A stretch of DNA of 64,000 nucleotides, taken from contig JADNRV010000173.1 in NCBI GenBank assembly GCA_015499995.1, forward strand, positions 1 through 64,000, given 5' to 3'. Source of the DNA: Flammula alnicola. Lineage: Eukaryota > Basidiomycota > Agaricomycetes > Agaricales > Strophariaceae. The notes under the pieces were generated by a model. That model was given only the letters and a program-made list of their open reading frames with translations, was not told where the DNA came from and made no database searches. The first letter of the stretch is position 1, and each line of letters opens with the position of its first letter. This document shows positions 11,555-22,923 of the stretch, piece by piece. A program made the position numbers and the translations under genes.

Positions 11555-11692
11555 CGTGGTCGTGAAGAACGTGGAGGATTGTCGGGCGAGTCACAAAGTG
11601 GTGAGTCACAACGTGACGACAGACTTCGTGAAAGCGTTCCTGTTCCCCATTCTTCTACCACCGACGACGACGACAACGTAAACTCATCAGCC
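11555..11692. promoter_or_regulatory. compact divergent promoter between MPDU1 and PRP6
   Basis: Only 138 bp separate the two start codons. The interval contains repeated short direct motifs (GTCACAA / GTGAGTCACAA near 11588-11610) and no TATA box, as expected for housekeeping genes with a bidirectional promoter. The role is inferred from position. Confidence 0.55.
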
Positions 11693-14600
11693 ATGGCGTC
11701 GAATAAACCCAACAAGCTGGCGTTCTTGTCAATGCCGGCTCCAGCGTCATATGTCGCTGGTCTTGGTCGAGGGTCAGTTTCTTCAGCGCGAACTACACTC
11801 GACCGATACTGACCATGTCAACCTTTTATACAGTGCTTCTGGTTTTACAACACGGTCGGATATTGGTCCTGCACGGGAAGGACCATCCGCGGAGGTTATT
11901 GCGTGCGTGGCTCTCTTATGTACAGTTTCTGATAATGAAACTTACGAGATTTACTCGTTTCAAGCGAAGCGCAAGCCAAACGAGGGGAAGAAGTTGAAGT
12001 CGACCCAGACCAGTTTCAAGATCCAGACAACGAATACGGCCTCTTCGCTGGTACGACTTACGAACAGGATGATGAGGAAGCGGACAAGATCTACGAACTC
12101 GTTGACGAAGCCATGGATTCACGAAGACGAGCAAGGAGGTGCGTGCAGGGTTAGTCTTGATGTTTCGTTTCTGTTCGACTAATTTCATCCTTTTCCCTTC
12201 TGTCTCCAGAGAAGCGCAAGAGCAAGCCGAACTCGCTAAGCATCGCGCCGAACGACCTAAGATTCAGCAGCAGTTCGCTGACCTCAAGCGCGGACTTTCC
12301 CAGGTGACGGATGATGAATGGGAAAACATCCCAGAGGTGGGGAATCTCACCAGGAAGAAAAGGAGACGGGAGGAACGTTCTTACGTCGTTCCTGATAGCG
12401 TTCTTGTCGGCGACAGGAGCAAAACGGAGTACGAGAGCGCATTGGATTCTAGGCAGCAGCAAGTACGTTTTCGCCTATTCTCATTTTCGCCTAGTTTGCT
12501 TAGAATTTTTTTTCCAGGCTGGAGGATTCGAAACTCCTGCGGATTCGGGTACCCTTACGAACTTCGTCGAAATCGGTCAAGCTCGAGACAAAATCCTCTC
12601 TCTCAAGCTCGACCAGGTAAGCATTACTGCTCTCTTTCGTTCAATATGACTCATCCTTGCCTTTCAGATATCCGGAACATCCACGACAAATGGTACCTCG
12701 ACCTCCGTTGACCCCAAGGGTTACCTCACATCCCTCGACAGCGTCATCATCAAATCCGACGCCGAGATCGGCGACATCAAGAGAGCTCGAATGCTCTTCG
12801 ATTCTCTCGTCAAATCCAATCCCAAGCATGCTCCTGGATGGATTGCAGCCGCCTGTCTTGAAGAACACGCTGGCAGGATGGTAGCTGCGAGGAAAATCAT
12901 CAAGCAAGGTTGCGAGCAGTGTCCGAAGAGTGAGGACGTGTGGCTCGAGGCTGCTCGGTTACACGTAAGCAATTCCATTCCCACTCGTTATATGTTGTCT
13001 AACTGAATCATCACAGAACAACGACGATGCGAAGGTTGTCCTGGCAAACGCAGTGCAACATGTTGGCCAGAGTGTGAAGATCTGGCTGGCCGCTGCTGAC
13101 CTCGAACATGATATTAAAGCGAAGAAACGGGTTCTACGGAAAGGTTCGTTTTCTGCAACGGCTTCACTGATAGAAAATTAATCGTTCCTTTAGCGCTCGA
13201 ACATATCCCCAACTCCGTTCGTCTATGGAAGGAAACCGTCAATCTCGAATCCTCCGCAGCCGACGCCCGTATCCTTCTCGCCCGTGCCGTCGAAGTGATC
13301 CCTCTCTCCGTCGAACTATGGCTCGCCCTTGCCCGACTCGAAACTCCTGAAAGAGCGAAGGCGGTGCTTAACAAAGCCCGCAGGGCAGTTCCAACATCAC
13401 ACGAGTTCTGGATCGCTGCAGCTCGTCTACTCGAACAAGAGGCCAACTTGCCGGAAAAGACCCCCGAAAAGCGCGCGGAGGAGCTGCTCGTGGTGGACAA
13501 GACGATCGAGGCTGCTACGCGCAACCTGAGGAGCCATCGTGTGTTGCTGACGCGTGACCAGTGGCTGAAGGAGGCGGAGAAATGCGAGACTGAGGGCAGC
13601 CCGAGGACGTGTGAGGCGATCGTCAAGGCGACTATCGCAATGGAGCTCGAGGAGGAGGATAGGCTGGACACGTGGGTTGGAGATGCGGAGAGTGCAGAGG
13701 CGAGAGGGATGGTTGGCACCGCGCGAGCTATCCTGGCCTATGCTCTGAAAGTCTACCCCGATAGGCGTAGCCTGTGGAGAAAGGCGGCGGAGCTGGAGAA
13801 GGCTCATGGAACTCGGTATGCAGCTTTTTCTAACATCATGTATTTTTCGCGCTCACATTGACTGGTCTTTAGGGGGAGCCTGGATGCACTCCTCGATCGT
13901 GCTGTCACTCATTGCCCGCAAGCGGAGGTGCTATGGCTCATGGCTGCCAAGGAGAAGTGGTTGGCCGGAGACGTCCCAGCTGCTCGGCAGGTGCTCGAAC
14001 GCGCGTTCGTTGCCAACCCTGAGAGCGAACAGATTTGGCTCGCCGCTGTTAAGCTGGAGGCGGAAAACGGAGAGTTCGCCGTTGCGAGAGAGCTGCTGGT
14101 TCGCGCCAGGACTGTAGCAGATACCGAAAGAGTGTGTATAGTCTTCTTATCGTGTGACTCTCGTACTGATCTTTTCGTCCTAGATTTGGATGAAATCAGC
14201 CGTATTCGAACGACAGCAAGGCCAACTAACGACTGCTCTCGAGACCCTTTCCTCCGCCCTTTCTAAATTCCCAAAGTTCGCCAAACTCTACATGATCCAA
14301 GGCCAGATCCAGCAGTCCATGAACAACCTTACTGCCGCTCGCGCATCCTTTGCCGCAGGAATCAAAGCTTGCCCAAAGGAGCCCACATTATGGATACTCG
14401 CCAGCCGCCTAGAAGAAGCCGACGATAGGAGCATCAAAGCCCGCTCCTTGCTCGAGAAGGCCCGACTCGTCAACCCAGGGAACGACCAGCTCTGGGCCGA
14501 GTCTGTGGGCGTCGAGGAGCGATCAGGAGGCGCAGCGCAGGCGAAAGCCATGCTCTCGCGAGCTCTGCAGGAGTGCCCCGCCTCAGGGCTGCTGTGGTCG

Positions 14601-15029
14601 ATGGCGTTATGGGCGGAACCACGTGCATCGCGAAAGACCAAGAGCGTGGACGCGTTGAGGAAGACGAAGGATAGTCCGCTGGTGGTGTGTACTGTTGCTC
14701 GAGTGCTTTGGGCGGATCGTATGATCGAGCGGGCGAGGGATTGGTTTGGGAGAGCGACCGCTACGGACCCGGACCAGGGTGATGTCTGGGCTTGGTGGTT
14801 GAAGTTCGAAAGGCAGCATGGGAACGAGGTGCGTATTTCAGTCTTTTTCTTTTGTTTGTAATATCTTTCTAACTTTTTTGGTTAGGAACAACGAGAGGTG
14901 GTCCGAACGAAATGTGTCGCCGCCGAACCCCACCATTCTCCAATGTGGCAATCAATAGCCAAGGACGTGAAGAATGTGGGCAAGTCGACGAGAGAGATCC
15001 TTGAGATTGTAGCTGATGCTCTGAAATAA
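11693..15029 (+). CDS. PRP6: pre-mRNA splicing factor PRP6/prp1 (U4/U6.U5 tri-snRNP)
   Basis: Eleven exons (11693-11772, 11834-11902, 11965-12138, 12210-12462, 12518-12616, 12668-12964, 13017-13143, 13194-13815, 13873-14131, 14184-14828, 14886-15029) close to 922 residues, in line with S. pombe prp1 (906) and human PRPF6 (941). The N-terminal PRP1 domain is clear: [64 protein letters not shown] and [20 protein letters not shown]. It is followed from about residue 220 by tandem HAT/TPR-like repeats (for example [38 protein letters not shown]). PRP6 bridges U5 and U4/U6 snRNPs in the nucleus. The introns are short and regular. The gene converges on the acyl-CoA synthetase, with 215 bp between the stops. 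Confidence 0.96.
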
Positions 15030-15244
15030 ACATCCTTATGCTGTTGTTCTCGTTAGGCTTTCTGTACTGATTAATGTATTCTGGTCCATTAGATGAAATG
15101 TCGAATGATATTGCAGATTGCGAATCGATGACAGTCTTGTGATACAGAGTACAGTAACATAGTCCAGTAATAGCTCAATAGCGAGAGAGAATTGGAACCA
15201 CCAAAACAAAAAGTAGACGACGCAAATCACGTTGAAACCTCAGC

Positions 15245-17770
15245 CTACGATCCTCCTTGCTTCTTGATGGATTCCTGCGAAATACGAGGGAAGAAATAAG
15301 TTTCTCAACAACATACTAATCAAAGTCAATGCACCTTGATTTCATCCCTGAACACCTCCGCGATCTTTGCCCTATTCACCTTCTGCGCCGCCGTCAGCAG
15401 CCCATTCTTCGGGGACCACTCCTCCGGGGTGAGAACCACATCCGCCAGCATTTCCATCCTCGCAAATCCGTTCTTCTTCGCCAGGGCATTGCACTCGTTC
15501 AACACCATCTTCCGGACGCGCGGTTCGCGACATAGTGTCGCCAGGTCCATCTCCTTGAACGATCCGCCTGGCGACGAGGTTAGGGAAGTTTCCAGGTTAC
15601 CTGAAGGAGCGTCGGCGCCAGAGGTATCGCGAGCTGAGGGTTTCTCCAACGCGTGGCGGATGTTGGCTTCGTGTGGAGATATGATGGCGATAGGCTGAGT
15701 CATTTCCGGCGAGGCGTGCACACAGAGGTTGGAGATATAGTTGCACGATTTGTAGATCGATTCGAGGCGCTCGAGGGCGATGTACTGAAGAGTAAAGATA
15801 AGCATCGCGATGGAGAACACGGAAAGAGGGCCGATGTCACGTACCTCGCCACCTTGCATCTTCACCAAGTTCTTCAACCTGCCGAAAAGAACGATCCTCT
15901 CAGTATCAACCAAGGACGAAAACAGAGAGTACCCACCGATCAATCAAGCTCAGTGTTCCGTCCTCGTTCCACTGCCCAATATCGCCCGTCCTGAACCACC
16001 CATCCTTCGTGAAAATAGTCTCATCCTCGTTCAAATCCGGGCGGTTGAAGTACCCTTTCGTCACGGACGGGCCCCGTATGAGGACTTCACCCTGGGGAAG
16101 GTGCACCGCGTTTGACATGGACGCGCCGTTGGTCGATGACGTGGAGCCGTCTGGTTTCGGCGGCGAAGTGGAGGAATAATACCCAAGTTCGGGGCAGTCG
16201 AGGAACTTGATCTCCACGCAGGGGGCAGGTATTCCTACAGGTCCGAAGGAGAGGAGTTCTGGGGGGAGAAATGCGACCATCCCAGCCGATTCAGTCAGTC
16301 CATAGCCTGATTTTCAAAAGTCGAGGGATAATTAAGGTCAGATTGCAGTAACTGATGTGAAACGGATGCATACCTTGAGTCAGAGTCATGATAGCCAGAT
16401 TAAAAAACTCTTGCGTCTCTCTGCTCAGAGCCGCCCCGCCATTGACGGCAAAGTTGATGTGCCCGCCCACTGCTTCCTTCACCTGGCTGAACACGGTGGC
16501 GTCGAGGAGACGACTCACACCCGGTACATAAGGTCCAAGGTACTTCTTCATCCCCAAAGCAGCGTGGAACACGGTCTTAGTGAGGTATCCACTAGAATTC
16601 ACCTTTCCCATCACAGCCTTGCGGATCATCTCGTACACCGCAGGCACGCCAAACATCACGTTGGGCTTCAATGCGCTCAGGTCACCCTGACACTCCCGTA
16701 CACTCGCGTCGGTGAGCGTCTTTGGTCGGGCGTAGCCGCATGTGACGCCAACGAAGACGGCGCAAAGCTCGACGACGTACTCGAGGACGTGGGTCAGCGG
16801 GAGGTAGGCAATGTATCTGCCGCCAGCGGGGAGATGGGGGCCGAAGACGGCGTATACGGCGCCGAGAGAAGCAATGAGGTTTCCGTGGGTGAGGCAGACG
16901 CCTTTTGGTGCACCTGTGGAGCCAGAGGTGTACATGATGCATGCTGTGGTGTCGCGGTTGGGTCTGTGGGGTTCAAGGGTGGAGAGGTCTTTGGAGCGAC
17001 CCAATGCGCGAAGGTCGTCGATGTGGATCACTCGAATTGGGTTTTCAGATCGTAGAGACTTGATCTGCTCCAGCAGAGAGGAAGATGGAGATCCGTCATA
17101 GAAGACAAAGTTGACGGAGGGGGTGTTTGGGAGGACTTTGAGGAGAAGTGGGAGCAGGCTGGGGTTGGTGAAGACAGCAACACAGGATGGCTCGCGGAGC
17201 GAGTGCGTCAGCCCTAATTCTCCGAGGGTCTCATAGGCTGTAGCGGTGGTGGAGGAAATTAGGGCGCAGGCATGCGAGATAATTTGCCAATTTAGACTAG
17301 AAGGATTCGTGTCAAAACTAGGAGAGCAACAAGAAGGAAACCGACCTTGTTTCAGCAAACATATCAACGACGCTCTCTTTCCCAATACCGAGGTCCAAAA
17401 AAGCCCTCGCAACTTCGGAAATGGCCTCCTTAAGCTGGAGGTAGTCGATGTATTTGTAGTCGCTGAGCTGGAAGTACTTCCACGTCTTCGTCTCTGTTGT
17501 CTCCTTGCCATCGACCCACTTCTTGACCTCTTTCTTCTCCTCGTGCACATCAATGACATCGCGCCAACCCATCGCCCGCCTGTTTCCGTGCACCCTCGCA
17601 GCATAGTCGATGACGTCTGAGACGGTGTCGATGCCCAGCACAGGCTGGGTGACGAGGGCCTCCTTCCGGACAGTGAGACGACGAACACCACTTTCGCCTG
17701 CCCGCGCTGGTGGCTCGACCTCGACAGAGCCTGTGCCAAAGTAACCTTTTGGTCTCAAGTGCAAGGGCAT
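15245..17770 (-). CDS. long-chain fatty acid-CoA ligase (FAA/ACSL family)
   Basis: Six exons (17770-17346, 17296-16374, 16306-15937, 15878-15845, 15784-15335, 15274-15245) close to 743 residues. The AMP-binding P-loop YTSGSTGAPKG is near residues 264-274. GYGLTES crosses the exon 2/3 join, and the FACS signature GWFRTGDIG ... IDRLKNLVKMQGGEYI spans three exons. These are the defining motifs of long-chain acyl-CoA synthetases, which activate fatty acids with ATP and CoA for beta-oxidation, lipid synthesis or protein acylation. There is no obvious signal peptide. The C-terminus ends KKQGGS, not a canonical PTS1, so a peroxisomal location is not supported. The fourth exon is 34 nt and the last is 30 nt. 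Which yeast paralogue it equals cannot be told from motifs alone. Confidence 0.93.
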
Positions 17771-18300
17771 CGTGTGTCTGAGTTCAAGTGGGTTCAAGTT
17801 AGAGTTAAAAATAGCGCCCCTATACTGTGAGGAATCACAAGGCTTAGGTAAGAACACCCACGTGAACATTTTCCCAGGACGCGCAGGTTATACTTAGCCT
17901 GCTCCAAGCCTGCTCATCCTCGCTCCCCATATGTTACGGAGCATATTTTAGACCGTTCTCTTATATCCAACGAGCGCACTTCATTATTCTCTGTCAAAAG
18001 GCAACCACATTCATATGCACATTTGATAGGATAAGATTTCAGATTAATGGGCGTATTGAATAAGCCGCAATGGCAGCAACGCAACTGTCGCAACAGCGCA
18101 ATTGCTGATTGGCATGCTCCGGCCGTGGACGCGCTCCTCGCGCTCATTTTCTTACCTCCACGATTGATGAGTGGCACTTGTATTGGGCGTACAGATCTAT
18201 GGATGACATTCTACCATTTCAAGGGCCAATATGAAACAGTCCACACATTTCTAGCACAGGAGTCTACTTATATATGCTTTGAAATTTCATCCTACTATTC
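17771..18300. other. intergenic, 530 bp
   Basis: The 5' flank of the acyl-CoA synthetase and 3' flank of the F-box gene. No additional frame or repeat is supported. Confidence 0.5.
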
Positions 18301-19794
18301 CTATGTCCCTCTACCAATCTTGAGCGGCAGAACATCCGTGAGTTCTATATAACATTCGACACCAACGGACCTGAGTACTTCCAATTCTTTCTCGAAATCT
18401 TGTCTCTCCTCCGGTCCACAAGTTGAACGAGGAATCACAAGGTAGAGATAGGATAATGATGCGCACGGAGAAGAGTAGACGCGTTTATGGTTCGAGTACG
18501 AGGAGGTTCCAGGGACCGGCGAGGGACTCAGAACTCGCTCGTTCCTTCTTCTAACCATGGACAGGACATGCTTTCCGTTTATGGAGCCGCACCCGAGCTT
18601 TGTTAGCTGAGGAAGCAACTCCCCTGTGACGAGCTTCTCGATTGTTGGTGCGTGAATGTGAATACCCAGTGGTAAATGGAGGTTGTTTATGTTGCGTATA
18701 ACGCCGAAGAACTTCTCCAGCTCACGATAAGATGTTTCGGGGCGTCGTCTGTTCGGGGCGACCCATCTCGCATTTTCTGGCGACGTGTCGAATATTGGCC
18801 CTGGAAAGTCAGACAACCATAGCCGTCGCAGAGACTTGGTCGAGCGGCGAAGAATGTTGGTATATAATTCCATGTCCCAGTCTCGAAAAGTACCATGAAT
18901 TTCGATCCATAGGTCTTTGAGCTTCGGGAAGAGAACGAGGAAGAAGAGTCGGGGGTCCTGGGTCGGATAGACGAGCCTGAGCTGCAAAATTTCCAATTTC
19001 TTCACCGTAACTTCGCTAGGTGCGAGTCGAAGTTGAGGATAGGCAGGTTTAGTGAATTTGATTTGAAAACTGGCATATTTGACGGACGACGCTTCCCGTA
19101 TAAGCTTGATAAAGACCTCGGGCGTCATGGCGGTGGCTCCCATGTCAAGCTTGGTCAATTGTCCCCAAGGGACATGAAGGTAGAAGGGGTGGAGGCCATT
19201 TAGGAGGCGCAAGGTGACTTGGCGGATATTTGGAAGGGAGCGGAATACAGTGAAGTTTAACCACTGTTCGATGGTGAATGATGAATGCCATACGTTCGCG
19301 CTGTTCATGAAGCCAATGTCGACCGCCTCCAGAGACCGGAAGCGTCCGCCTTCAATATTCAAGAAAGTCTCGATGCTTCGTGGTCCGTACAGAGGAAACG
19401 TTAGGGTTTTGATGCGTTCAGCGTTGGCAATAATGATTGAGTCGATCACTGTGGAATCCCATCCGCCATAGAGCATACCGAAATTGAGTGCCAGGCCGTT
19501 GTTTCCGCTATGGTGGAGACATAGAATGAATTGACGAAGTAGTGTCGATATCTTTTCGGGAGGGACGGGCGTGAAATCCATGTGGTCCCAAAAGGATGGG
19601 GTTAGAATGACATTTTGCCACTGCTTCGAAACGGGGGCGAAGGCTCGAGGATCTTCAGATTGCAGTGGCAGTCGCACTGGCTCGTTTATCCCACAGAATA
19701 CAAGAATGCGCCGGAGTACGGTGTCTGGGAAAATGTAGGAGTGTTGCGCCGGAGCTGGCATCGGCCTCGCTGAAATTTCTGAAGTTGCTGGCAT
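18301..19794 (-). CDS. F-box protein with divergent LRR-like C-terminus (497 aa)
   Basis: A single 497-codon frame without introns. After a Pro/Ala leader, an F-box-like segment lies at about residues 20-72 (FPDTVLRRILVFCGI ... FAPVSKQWQNVILTPSFWDHM), with the usual hydrophobic spacing and the S-K-x-W-x-x-V pattern. The remainder holds repeated Leu/Ile-rich segments (for example SLEAVDIGFMNS, VTLRLLNGLHPF, LTKLDMGATAM, LEILQLRLVYP, LKDLWIEIHG), resembling degenerate leucine-rich repeats. Mushroom genomes carry very many such genes. They are thought to be substrate adaptors of SCF ubiquitin ligases, but the target of this one is unknown. It lies downstream and in the same direction as the purple acid phosphatase, with no sign of shared regulation. 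Confidence 0.8.
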   Translation of the reverse strand: MPATSEISARPMPAPAQHSYIFPDTVLRRILVFCGINEPVRLPLQSEDPRAFAPVSKQWQNVILTPSFWDHMDFTPVPPEKISTLLRQFILCLHHSGNNGLALNFGMLYGGWDSTVIDSIIIANAERIKTLTFPLYGPRSIETFLNIEGGRFRSLEAVDIGFMNSANVWHSSFTIEQWLNFTVFRSLPNIRQVTLRLLNGLHPFYLHVPWGQLTKLDMGATAMTPEVFIKLIREASSVKYASFQIKFTKPAYPQLRLAPSEVTVKKLEILQLRLVYPTQDPRLFFLVLFPKLKDLWIEIHGTFRDWDMELYTNILRRSTKSLRRLWLSDFPGPIFDTSPENARWVAPNRRRPETSYRELEKFFGVIRNINNLHLPLGIHIHAPTIEKLVTGELLPQLTKLGCGSINGKHVLSMVRRRNERVLSPSPVPGTSSYSNHKRVYSSPCASLSYLYLVIPRSTCGPEERQDFEKELEVLRSVGVECYIELTDVLPLKIGRGT

Positions 19795-21822
19795 GATGAC
19801 GAATGCGCTGAGGGTACAATGAGCTTGTTGTAAGTGTTTGGAGAATCACAGCTGGAAAGAAATTCCTTGCTGGGTAGTCCTATAGGCGAAAAAAAATGGT
19901 CAGTATGATTCCACAACGGCGGCTTAGAATCCATCTCACCTGCTGGGCAATAGTAACTTGACCAGCGATTACGCGGCCTGAATCGCCAAGAAAAGCCTGG
20001 CGGGACGGGGGAGGGGGTTTAGGGAAGGGAATTGGGGGTGATTTTGAAGCATGACAGCTGGGTGTTTATTTGAGAAAGGCTAAACTCAGGAAGGCAGGAG
20101 GAAAGACCCCCAAACGAATGCGTGCAGCCTGTCCCTGTTCAAAATGGCAGACGATCACCCTAAACAATCAGCATTCCCACAATGGAACACTGTCGACTGA
20201 TCAATAACATTTCTTCCCGATGAATTCCCTTGAGCCATGGGCCTGGTATTTATTCACATCGCCGAGCCTGTGGCAGGGAAACTAAAATCTAGGGACTTGA
20301 GGTAAGTAAACCTCAGGCTTGCACCTCATGGCACGAAAACGACTCGGAGCGAGAAAAATATTTTCTCCTGCAACGCAGACACCAATCAGCTCGTTCATCG
20401 AGTCAGGGAGAAAATTGGAGGAGAACGACGTGGAAAACTGATTGCGATTGGGGAAGGCTTGTTCTATTGTACTGCAATACCTGAGCAGTTTTACGGAATA
20501 CTTTTACGAATGTCATGTGTAATAAATAGAAATTTTCCTTTGAAACGGAATCACGACATCTGGAATTTTACCTCCCAAGAACCCCGAAACGCGAGTTGGC
20601 TGCCAAATAACCATAACCACAATTCTGGACACTTTTAACTTGGAAGGTATAAATAATATATCCATGTACCTAATATAGTACTGAGTGTAACTTGAACCTG
20701 AGAACGATTCGTGATACGGCCGACCGAACAGATGTTCGCACCAGCACATATTGTACGCTAAAAGCTGGAAGAAGCTTGATATGCTCGATTAATGTATATA
20801 GGCAACTGTTTTCGACTACATGGCATCGGCTTTTCATGCACACGAGCTTCATTGAGAATGCCTTGCCAGTCGTGTTGCCACTTCTCGTCACCATCGAGTT
20901 ACATGGTGCAGGGATGTGAGTGGCGTTGTGATTCCTCCGAAAAGAAGTTCGACCAACGCCGCGACCTTTTTTATTTCTGCTAGATCAAGAAGTGTGCTGT
21001 GTTTCAGATTGTGCAGTGCGTCGGTACGCACGATGTTGTTTCCCGCCGCCTATAGTTAGGAAGTGCGACGTCCTCACTGCGTGCCGTTTGCTTGGCGTTG
21101 GTCCCATTTCCTTGATTATGGCCGGATTCTAAACAGAAATGGAGAGAGATGGTCTGTTCTTAATAATGGGTACCTAGTAACGTAATCCTTAATCTGCATT
21201 AAGATGTCGGCGGAAAAACATGAGGCTCAAGGGCAGAAATCCGGATTAAAACTTGCCTTGCGACGCCGAAAAACACGGAAATAAAGACCTCAATCCATGG
21301 TGAGTACTTGAGTGTCAATTCGGTATACATCTGCGTCAGCACAATCATGTATGGGGAATAATCCACCTACTTATTGTGAACCGTTCATACTGCCAGTGGC
21401 TAGCCGTTCCATAGGTCCAAATGTAGCATACCTGAATGCCAGATGTATGGATTGCCCGAGAAAATTATGGACGAGTGAGAGCTAAAGAAAGACCTGCTTT
21501 TGAGCCAATTTTGAGCCCCTTCCTACGGACTCGTGAGAATTATGCTACTCGACATCGGGTAAGTCCGTACTATCCTCTGCCGTTCCTGCCGGAAATTCTT
21601 TGATGGACGTCTTATTTACTATTTACATGGAGATGCAAAAACTCCGCTTTCGGGTTGCTTTCGGGAGGGAAATATTTTGAAACTCCCAATTTCTCTCGCA
21701 AAATTTCAGCTTCCTAACTATTATGCATTTTTAATTTTCTATTAAACCACCGACTTTTCTGAACGCACAACTTGTTCTACGCCTCCAAAAAGTAGATTTT
21801 CGAAATGCGCAGCTAACAAAGT
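19795..21822. other. intergenic, 2 kb, AT-rich to the right
   Basis: Contains the F-box gene's 5' flank, then AT-rich DNA. No spliced model was found; the short frames near 20513-20983 lie on both strands of the same DNA and lack splice sites. Confidence 0.4.
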
Positions 21823-22289
21823 ATGTATCTACCAAATTTTGAGGCAAATGATTCACGCATTGTAGCACGATATGGTACTTATTTAAAAGGCCAAGTCAGA
21901 GTTTTTTGCAAATGGGAACAGCTCTTGGCTCAGCAGCCTACCCGGATCAGCCTCCCCTGCTTCAGCGAGAATGTAGACGCAATGACCAACAAGCTGATAA
22001 ACCTGGTTTATACCATCAATACTAAGGATTCCAGGTAGCAGAACAACGGGCATGAAAATTTTTTTTCAGCGGAATTCTCGTTGACCTTCCTGACCCACCA
22101 CACAACTTGAAGCGAGACGTGACCAGCGCTGTTCAATACATACGGACGAACAGCGTAGAGTCTCTTTACAATTTTATTATTATTTCACGCCAAAATTGTT
22201 ACCCCGAGCACCCCAAAGACCCACTACCTGGAGGTAGCGGGCATATTAGAATGGATTCTGGCCAATTACAATCTCTAAACGGACGTTAG
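21823..22289 (+). CDS. small hypothetical protein with a 35-nt intron (143 aa)
   Basis: Two open stretches, 21823-22034 and 22070-22289, join in phase across a GTAGCA...TTTTTTTCAG segment of only 35 nt and close to 143 residues. Joined, the protein runs from MYLPNFEAND to QLQSLNGR with ordinary composition and no signal peptide or membrane segment. No family is recognised. A 35-nt intron would be near the lower limit for fungi. Alternatives are a gene remnant or two chance frames. The flanks are AT-rich and carry no other gene on this strand. Confidence 0.35.
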
Positions 22290-22416
22290 GTATACGATGA
22301 TGTCTTGACACTGGCACATGGGACGCACTGTGTGAAAGTACCTATTGGATCATGTTGAATTTGAAATGTATTTAAAGTCTTCATAGCTCTCTAAAATACA
22401 GCCATCCATCCTGGGC

Positions 22417-22608
22417 CTAACGCACCTCATCATAGCTGCCCAGACTCCGAATTTGCGGACCTTCTTCCCATCGTTGATACATCCTTCTAGACGTGTCGCA
22501 CTGGTGAATTATATTCCCCCATCTAAGACGAGGACATGTCGCAAAAAACGTCTCGACCCGCCTCTGCCGCTCATCATCGGGGATTGATTTATCAAACAGT
22601 ACAAGAAC
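22417..22608 (-). pseudogene. isolated last exon of an F-box-type gene
   Basis: A minus-strand exon of 64 codons starts after a TCGTTTACAG acceptor and ends with TAG. It encodes VLVLFDKSIPDDERQRRVE ... CPRLRWGNIIHQ ... RWEEGPQIRS, resembling the C-terminal end of mushroom F-box proteins. The DNA upstream on the same strand has stops in all frames within about 100 bp, and no F-box could be found. It is probably a relic or a 3' piece of a decayed gene. Confidence 0.4.
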
Positions 22609-22923
22609 CTGTAAACGAGAAATTGTCGATATGACGTCGAAATCCTAATTGAACCAGTCGTTTGTTAGTTCGGATATCACGGACCTTCATCGACTCCCTG
22701 CAGCTGCAACTTTCAACCGAAGACCAAGCTTCCCAGGGCACCTTTTACAAAGATGTCACTTTACATTTACCCTACAACACGCTGTTGTAAAAGAGGAACT
22801 TGGAGGGAAAATCTGGAGCCGTGTGCTGATGGACGAGGAACGCATTCTTGGTTTATGTGTAGTCAGATAACACCGGGTATAATTGAAATTGATAATAATA
22901 CCACTAAAAATGACTCTATCAGC

